Assembly (NCBI GenBank): GCA_002099365.1
Contig: MSED01000014.1
Location: 2,108,001-2,172,000 of the forward strand
Length of the DNA: 64,000 nt
Direction: 5' to 3'
Source of the DNA: Phialophora verrucosa
Lineage: Eukaryota; Ascomycota; Eurotiomycetes; Chaetothyriales; Herpotrichiellaceae
This document shows, piece after piece, positions 57,643 to 64,000 of the stretch. A program made the position numbers and the translations under genes. The notes beneath the pieces are model-generated. The model was given only the letters and a program-made list of their open reading frames with translations. It searched no databases and was not told the DNA's origin. The number at the start of each line of letters is the position of its first letter. Position 1 is the stretch's first letter.

Positions 57643-59309
57643 CAAGATGTGGACTGCATCACTCACTTAACGGCTTTATGAACAGCGCCTAGGCGTTCGG
57701 AGCTTGACGAATTATGGAATCGGGCCTTCTTGGTACAGCATCAGTTGATGCACCGTTTACGACATTTTACGAAAGGGAGGCCGCGTATGGCCTGTCATTC
57801 CTTTTCAAACTCGAGTCAATCGTTACAGAACCTTTCTCAGCGCGCAGAACAATGCACATAAATACTGGCATTTGGAGCCTCTACTCGACCAAGTCTCGTC
57901 TCTTTTGCGGCATTGTGGAAGGGCGTGGAGAACAATTGTCTGATGACTGTATCTCTTCTCGTCCGACAGGGCTTTCGCCCGTTACATACTTGAACATGAA
58001 CCATCGATTGTGTCCATATGAGGCATTGGCAGAAATGTGGATGATTGGAACTGAGCTGGATTGATGGAACGAGCTTCGAAGGGTTTTCTGGACCAGAATA
58101 AAACACATGAGATGTCGGTGGAGATGAAGTAAAAAAACGGAAAAGCTGAAGTATCTTAGCTCTTGGAGCATTGACTGAACATATTGTTCTGAAGACGAAT
58201 AGAAAGGCTGTGAACCTAGGCATTGTGTCGTCCTCTGCTTGATGTACCATCTCTACCTTTGTTGCTTTCTCCCGCGTGGTGCAAAGTCCAACCCGGCGTG
58301 TTGTACGTGAACGTGCCATGCTGCTGGCCCGAGGAAATACAACCGTTCAAGATGTTGTCAATGTGTCGCGTCACGGCAGCATACCTCAGCACTGTACCGC
58401 CAGAGCTGGCGAAATCGGGAAAGTAAAAGCTCAAGCTCATGCACGCAGTTCTATTCGAACCAAGGTTAATTGACTGCCTCTGCTGTCTGAGAGGATGACC
58501 GTCAAGCATACAGTCGATCACTGATTCGTTAATACCATGGACATATAAAACCCCGTAACCGGTAATTCTAGCTGAAATGGCGCGGCAAAGGCTTGGCCTC
58601 AAACTGCCTCCCAAGCTCGGGGCCCAGTCCTCTTTCTCTATCTTCCTTTCTTCCCCTGCGCTGATGCTCAGAAACCATCTCTGATTGCTCTACCATCATG
58701 GTCGAAAGCAGTCCAATTCCCATTGTAACCCTTTTCCTCGACTAGAGTGATGAATTTATGGACTTTGTTCAACCATGGAAGCACCTCCATGTGATCTGGA
58801 AAGAATGTCCAGCCATCGTCACCCTCAAACATGTCCAAATCCTGTGCAAAGACCGACGGAAATCTGCTCAGGCAAAAGACGGCATGGCGACTCAGCTTGT
58901 TCGTGCCGGTTGTCTCTCTACAAGCAGCACAACAAGATTCGACAAAGCATAGAGGCATGTGAAAGCCGCTTCTTGTAGGTGAATGGGACACGAAGCGGTC
59001 GCGGTTACGACCTGACCTGGTACTGGGCAGTGATGGACTTCACTGCCTTTGGTTGTGAGAACATCACAACCTTCTGTCAAGTCAGCCTCACCCTTTGCTC
59101 ACTGCAACTTTCTTGGAAATGCGCGAGCTCGTTCGATCTTCTTGGTAATGCGCGAGCTTCTTCCATTTCTTGGTACGCGCGAGCTCGTTCGATCTACTTG
59201 GTAATGCGCGAACTTCTTCGATCTTCTTGGTAATGCGCGAGCTCCTTTCATCTTCTTGGTACGCGCGAGCTCGTTCCGACACAAAGGACTGAGAAAGCAC
59301 GCCGGCAAC
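57643..59309. other. Intergenic, ends in a minisatellite
   Basis: About 1.7 kb. One minus-strand frame (58668-58991, 107 codons, ending FDHDGRAIRDGF) has protein-like composition at its C-terminus, but no family or splice support, so I leave it uncalled. The last 200 bases are a tandem repeat described separately. Confidence 0.45.
59110..59280. repeat. Six-copy 28-29 bp minisatellite
   Basis: CTTGG landmarks fall at 59112, 59141, 59169, 59197, 59226 and 59255, so the period is 28-29 bases. Each unit reads roughly TTCTTGGTAATGCGCGAGCT followed by CGTTCGATC or CTTCTTCATC; two subtypes (GGTAATGCGCGAG and GGTACGCGCGAG) are interleaved. It ends about 30 bases before the start codon of the next gene. 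Confidence 0.9.
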
Positions 59310-60029
59310 ATGGCCGTGCCCTCCATCTCCGGTTTGACCATCCTGTCACTCGCTGCCGCAAACGTCTACAATCTCCCAGAACTGCCACCGAATCGCTACT
59401 TTGACGACCCCTCGACTGTCAATGAATCACTTGAGCGCTCTTCGCCTGTGAGCAGACAGCTGTCACCCGGCAGTGCATCAGGGAATTTACCGACATCGCA
59501 CACGAGGACCCCCCAAGCCGCATCCACAGCTCCAAGTCGAACCCATGCCCCCGCGACCGAGGAAATTGTGCAGCTCATTCTGATCGACGAGGTGCGGACC
59601 GCTGAAGATCGATTGGATGCAGAGCGGAGGGTCTTCGAAAGACAAAAGGAGATTCTCGAAGAGGCCTGGAGGATCGAAAGGTTGACTCAGCGTCAAGAAT
59701 GGCAGATCTTGGTGGCGGAGAGGCAGGGTCTTGCGCGAAGTGAAATGGACCTGTTCGAGCGGGAGCAAGCTCTCCAGGAGCGCGCAGACAAGTTGCGGAC
59801 GGACGAGGCCATCTTCAGGCAGCTCAGAGATGAAGTGGAGCAGGACCAGCAGCGTCCAAGACTCCAAAGAATGCGCGAGCTCATATGGACGGCAACCGAG
59901 CAGGAACTCACCTCCATTCTCAACACAATCCTCTTTCGCCTAGGCACACGAGCTACCCAGGAGCGCATGACCCGAGGTCTCAGTCGCCCTCGAGCACGAC
60001 GAACAGCCGACATCTCTGGCAGGGGATGA
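59310..60029 (+). CDS. Uncharacterised coiled-coil protein (239 residues)
   Basis: Single exon from ATG 59310. Residues 1-25 are mildly hydrophobic (AVPSISGLTILSLAAANV) and might act as a weak signal or anchor. A Pro/Ser/Thr linker leads to a long charged region from about residue 95 to 200 (AEDRLDAERRVFERQKEIL, MDLFEREQALQERADKL) with heptad-like spacing of Leu/Ala, most likely one coiled coil, ending in an Arg-rich tail. No family recognised; it could be a lineage-specific gene. It sits directly behind a minisatellite, so its promoter or leader includes repeat DNA. Coding status is supported by length and composition only. Confidence 0.6.
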   Translation: MAVPSISGLTILSLAAANVYNLPELPPNRYFDDPSTVNESLERSSPVSRQLSPGSASGNLPTSHTRTPQAASTAPSRTHAPATEEIVQLILIDEVRTAEDRLDAERRVFERQKEILEEAWRIERLTQRQEWQILVAERQGLARSEMDLFEREQALQERADKLRTDEAIFRQLRDEVEQDQQRPRLQRMRELIWTATEQELTSILNTILFRLGTRATQERMTRGLSRPRARRTADISGRG

Positions 60030-61537
60030 TCGGTACGCAGTCAGTCAGCAGCGGAAGACCGTGCCAATGCAACGACACCAGCTTTCACATCTCGTGCCGG
60101 TCCCAGTCCTGATACGACAACAACAATGAAGTCAAAGGCCACGAGAGCCCTGGAGAGCGGCCCCCCCACAGTCACATTTCCTCGCGACCAGCCAATCTCT
60201 TCTCTGCAGAGGATATCAGGAACGCGATCCCACTGAAGGGATCTCGCTGAGGGACACGATACGCGTCTATTCCGCATTCGTCGGAGAGGGACCAAGAGTC
60301 GGTGGCCATAGGCAAGGTAGCCCGCCGACCAGGCCTGACAAGGAACGAGAACGACAGCTTGTGTTTCTTAAATACTCGTAGACAATGACGATGATGTGAC
60401 CAATGAGCATCTTCCCCTCGTGCTTCTCTTCTAGCTTCCTAGAACATAAGTTCGTATCCGTCGCCTCGAAGCTCAAGATGGACTACTGGAAGATAGTCGT
60501 GGACCCTTCCTCTGTGAAGCGGTGGTGAATCCTCCACGGCGTCCCCCTTCCGTGTGACCTGACCGAGCTTGATCATATTCCATTAACTATGGCGCGATGT
60601 CCGGGTCCGGGAGTACGAAGCACGCACTCACGTCGTGGTGGAGATACCATTCGAAATCATTGATCCATTGTTCGCTGCCAATTTCGCTATCCGTCTGTAG
60701 ATACTGCTAATGTTATTGCCCAGTCCTCGTCCTTTTTACATTCTAAATCCCTGAGCAAGCCAGCCAAGGCAGAATACTAGACTACCATTACCAGACTACA
60801 CTACCAAATAAGGCTCCATGCCGTGTGGTACTGTAGGGTCGTGTGGCATGGGGCGTTTTCCCGCGCCGCCATGCTTCACATTTGCCCTAATGTGCACTTT
60901 CCAAGGAATTTGAAAGCACGCATTCACCTTGACCTGCGAGGTATACTTTCAGGGAACTTGAATTCACGCTTTTACCTTGACCTGCACTTTCCCAGGAACT
61001 TGAAAGCACGCTTTCAAGACGGCCTTCTTGTAACCGAGTATCACTCCGTACACATGATATATGACACGCTTCGGTGGCAAACACTGGGCTTACTCAAATA
61101 CCTGACTGGGTTGTTTGTCATGGCCCCGTTGCGCCCTTGTTCTCATCTCTTCGACAAGGACTGTGGGCTCTCCCTCACCGCCCTCTCATGTCGGCCGTGG
61201 ACTCGGACGTTGTGGTGAGGATGATGCAATTTGGATGGGTGAAGCAAGAATCAGTAATCAACGTGGTTGGCTCGGAATGTAAAGACACATTGCTCTTGTT
61301 GGGATATAGCTACTGCTATAATTGAACAACAGATAGATAGGCAGGTAGATACATGTACGATCCAAAGATTAAAACCCACACCCAGACACGGCACACTAGA
61401 CCGGCGCGTCGCAGATCGCTGTTGTCACTGCCACTGCCACGCCCAACGCCACCACCACGCTCTCAGCCCGCAAATATAAAGGATCCTGCCCGCAGCCTGC
61501 ATCGTGCAGTCCTAGAGCCCTAGAAATGAGTAGTGAT
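60030..61537. other. Convergent intergenic region with an imperfect repeat
   Basis: About 1.5 kb between the coiled-coil gene stop and the stop of the mucin-like gene. It contains one TACTCGTA site at 60374 and a three-unit imperfect repeat at 60894-61017. No gene is supported. Confidence 0.5.
60894..61017. repeat. Three-unit imperfect direct repeat
   Basis: The phrase CTTTCCAAGGAATTTGAAAG at about 60897 recurs in altered form at 60946 (CTTTCAGGGAACTTGAATTC) and 60987 (CTTTCCCAGGAACTTGAAAG), each followed by CACGC; the first two also share ACCTTGACCTGC. Spacing is 49 and then 41 bases. Confidence 0.75.
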
Positions 61538-63906
61538 TTAAAAGTGCTTGTGATGTGTCCTCCCATGCTTATCCTTATGCTTCTTCAAGCTCTGTTCGAC
61601 CTCCATCTCCAGCTGGACCAAGTCGGTGCCAATGCCCAGGTCGTGAACATTCCTCTTGGCCAGGGCCCGGACTTTCTTCCGTCCCGCCACAGGCGCGGAG
61701 CTGTTCAAGACCTGCTGGATCAGGTACCCGTTGATCGTGTTGCCAGAGTTCTCGAGCGCCAATAATGGACATTTGCCGTCGTCGGCGGAGCAGGAGACCG
61801 TCGGCGGACAGCACACGCCAACACTGTTGGGGCACACCTGGCAGAGAGGGTTGGGGTTGATTGTGGAGTTTGACGCGGAAGTAATGTTTGAGTTCGAGAT
61901 CGGGTAGGGCGACGTGTAGCCCAGGGGTGAGGTGCCGTTGAGGTTAAGGTGTGCAGGAGAGATCCCGTCGGTGGTATTGGAGGCGAGGCGGAACATGGAG
62001 CCCGTGCCGGCATCGGCGGTAGGGGCGGCACAGTAGGACAGGTAAACGGAGACTGTCCTTGTTGGGCGGGCCGTGCTGGAGGGTGTGACCAGGACGGGCG
62101 AGCCTGCTGTTGCGCTAAAGTAGCCGGACCCGGTCTGTGGGGGAGGGGCATGTTAGTCGAGGAGAGGAGAGTGTCACAAGAGGAGCTTCTCCAAGTGGCC
62201 AGCTATCTTGACTTACTATGGTTCCACAGCCGGCGAAGCTTCCTGCCCCAGCGACTGTGCCAGAGCTGACGAACGACACCAAGCCGCCGCCATACCAAGG
62301 CCAGACTGTGCCCGTCCCGGTCAATGTACCGGTACCGTAACCAAAACCGCCTATGGAAAATCAGTCGTCGATGGCCCCAGATGTTGCAGCATGCATCACA
62401 CTTACAGCCCGTGATGGAAGCAATGCCGGAGAACGACCCAGTCGTAGCGATGATCGTGCCGCAGCCGCTAACGCTGGTTGCATAGCCTGTTCCAACAAGT
62501 CAGCCAAATGCCGGGTCGCTGGTTGAGGGGATTAAGGAGCGTACCACTTGCGGTGCCTGAGGCGGAGACGGATGTGTTTGCCAGATACACGGTGCCTGTG
62601 CCCTCTAGATCAGGGTTAATATTGGGAGTTCATCAACTTCATTGAAGAGAACATACCGATAATGCCACTTCCAGAAGCTTCTCCGCAGCCCACTATTGTG
62701 TTTGATTTTGTGGAGCTGCTGAGCGAGACCGAGGCCGTAGCGGAAGAGGTGGATGCTCCTGTTCCCGTGATCACTGTAAGTGTGGGCAGATCTGAGACTC
62801 CTCCGCTTCCGGTGGTTGACGTGGTAAGGATGGGCGGCGTGAGAGTGATTGTCGTGCTCGAAATGACAATGATTGAGTAGCTGGTTGTGGCTGTGATTAC
62901 CGAGCTCGACGGCACCGTGTACGGATTGCTCGATAGAGGGCCGGAACTCGAGTCACTCCCGGTCGTTGTCATTGAGCTCAGAGTCACTGTCAAGACTGTG
63001 GTTGTCCCACTGATGACGGTCACAGTCGTGCGAGCAAATGTGCTGGAGGAAGAGGAGGCGATTAGAGATGTGGCAGAGGATGAGGAGGCGCTCGCAGATG
63101 TAGTGCCGCTATTCAATATGGGTCCCTGCGAAGGAGACTGGGAAGAGCTGTCTCCAGTGCTGGTGGGTGTAGTTAGAGAGAATCTCGAGGTCCCGCTCGT
63201 CGTGCTGAGCCCTGTTGTGTTTGTGCCTGTGCTTGTGCTTGTCGATCGAAACACACCAGTCGAGGCCGCGAACGACGTGGTCGTGTTTGCGAACAGCGTG
63301 CTGTTCAGTCGGCATGAGGCTGGAATTGTAAAGCAACATGGCAGACCGGTGGACGTGGGAGCGCTCGGCTGGAACACGCCGGTGTAATTCGTGTTATAGC
63401 ATGCTGAGGTTACCGGGTCTGGTGGAAAGTCAAAGGCGCCCTAGTTTGTTAGCTCCAGCGACTCCATTCGAGATAATGCCCGAACCCACATGGTACGTCC
63501 GAGTGGTGCATGGCGCAGTGGACGTGCTTGAACTCAAAGGTGCCGACGTAGCGGCATCTCCCCCGCAAGGAGTACATGTTGCAATGGGCGGATCTCCAGA
63601 AAAGACTCCACGCTTGTCAAAGACTCCTCTCCCTTGCCGTGTCTTTGAGAAATAGTGGTGATAGTGCAGGCTGTACATGATTTCACCAGTCCCGTTGCCC
63701 GCGAGCGTCACTTGCGGGGCCACTGCCGTGATCATGGAGGGAAGGATCTCATGACGAAGGTCGTAGTCTTGCGGTAGCTGGTTTGGCCTCGGGGTTGGCT
63801 CGTACAGCGGCTCGACAGGGAGTGTCAGGGTACCAAAATCAACATAAGCATATGTGCTGGAAAACAGAACGCCGGCAAATGCGAGAAATGAGCGTAGCGG
63901 AGACAT
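61538..63906 (-). CDS. Secreted Ser/Thr-rich mucin-like protein
   Basis: Six exons on the minus strand: 63490-63906, 62657-63440, 62545-62604, 62406-62486, 62217-62350 and 61538-62134. The total of 2,073 nt encodes 690 residues, with all junctions GT-AG and in phase. A clear signal peptide (MSPLRSFLAFAGVLFSSTYA) is followed by an N-terminal region (YVDFGTLTLPVEPLYEP) and a ~260-residue stretch dominated by Ser and Thr, which is likely heavily O-glycosylated. Three small exons (60, 81 and 134 nt) encode Gly/Thr-rich repeats such as GYGTGTLTGTGTV, and the last exon has a cysteine cluster (CQVCPNSVGVCCPPTVSCS) and a basic/His-rich end KKHKDKHGRTHHKHF. No GPI signal or membrane segment is visible at the C-terminus, so it is probably released or wall-associated. 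No known family recognised. Confidence 0.82.
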
Positions 63907-64000
63907 CCTGAAGCGATGCCCCGGGTCGGTAGATCAACTAAAACTAAACTTTGAGATAGCGTTGGCGGCGGATTCACGAAGCAGAGGCTACGGTGTTAGC

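Noticed and set aside
58668..58991. 107-codon minus-strand frame with a protein-like end
   Set aside because: Suggestive composition only; no family, no upstream exon found.
59110..59280. CRISPR-like array
   Set aside because: Period is 28-29 bp with no unique spacers and the genome is eukaryotic; it is a minisatellite.
62887..63387. 166-codon plus-strand frame
   Set aside because: Antisense shadow of the Ser/Thr-rich exon of the mucin-like gene; its Val/Glu-rich composition mirrors that strand.

Overview
The window is nuclear DNA of a filamentous ascomycete (Pezizomycotina). The evidence is the density of short GT-AG introns (about 46-175 nt), often with CTGAC/CTAAC-like branch sites, and a gene set that includes HET, CFEM, Zn2Cys6, PMP3 and Cdc14 families. 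The class within Pezizomycotina cannot be fixed from sequence reading alone. I reconstructed exon structures by joining frames at consensus splice sites and checking that each total is a multiple of three.

Layout. 1-14 kb is housekeeping: an RNA polymerase III factor TFIIIC TPR subunit (minus strand, cut by the left edge), glutathione-dependent formaldehyde dehydrogenase, a Pgc1-like glycerophosphodiester phosphodiesterase, gamma-tubulin, and a ubiquitin-like/AN1 zinc-finger protein. 14.7-22.2 kb is the most unusual locus: one eight-exon gene predicted to encode about 2,350 residues. It has a NO VEIN/sacsin-type Hsp90-like ATPase module, a DUF3883-like nuclease-fold region whose core motif looks degenerate, and a C-terminal HET (heterokaryon incompatibility) domain. 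This architecture suggests a nonself-recognition or cell-death protein.

23.7-34.4 kb is an accessory metabolic group: a short-chain dehydrogenase, an APC-family amine/amino-acid permease divergent from a phytanoyl-CoA-type dioxygenase, a copper amine oxidase carrying a single-base frameshift, and a Zn2Cys6 regulator. GATA-factor-like sites in the intergenic DNA fit nitrogen-controlled amine catabolism, but this remains inference.

35.5-45.1 kb returns to conserved genes: Cdc14 phosphatase, Pcc1 of the KEOPS complex, an unrecognised 633-residue protein, a CFEM membrane protein and a 57-residue PMP3 proteolipid. 46-49 kb holds a protein-kinase relic, a DUF6914-like protein and a DUF3669-like protein whose C-terminus looks frameshifted. 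49.7-57.6 kb has ribosomal protein eL22, a Bmt6-like 25S rRNA methyltransferase and a large proline/serine-rich protein with a repeated LPxFxFNP motif. 59-64 kb has a six-copy 28-29 bp minisatellite in front of a coiled-coil orphan, a second imperfect repeat, and a secreted Ser/Thr-rich mucin-like protein built from six exons.

No rRNA, convincing tRNA, CRISPR array or intact transposon was seen. Intergenic spaces are long (0.3-2.4 kb), and the 8-mer TACTCGTA (or its complement) recurs in them more often than expected by chance.
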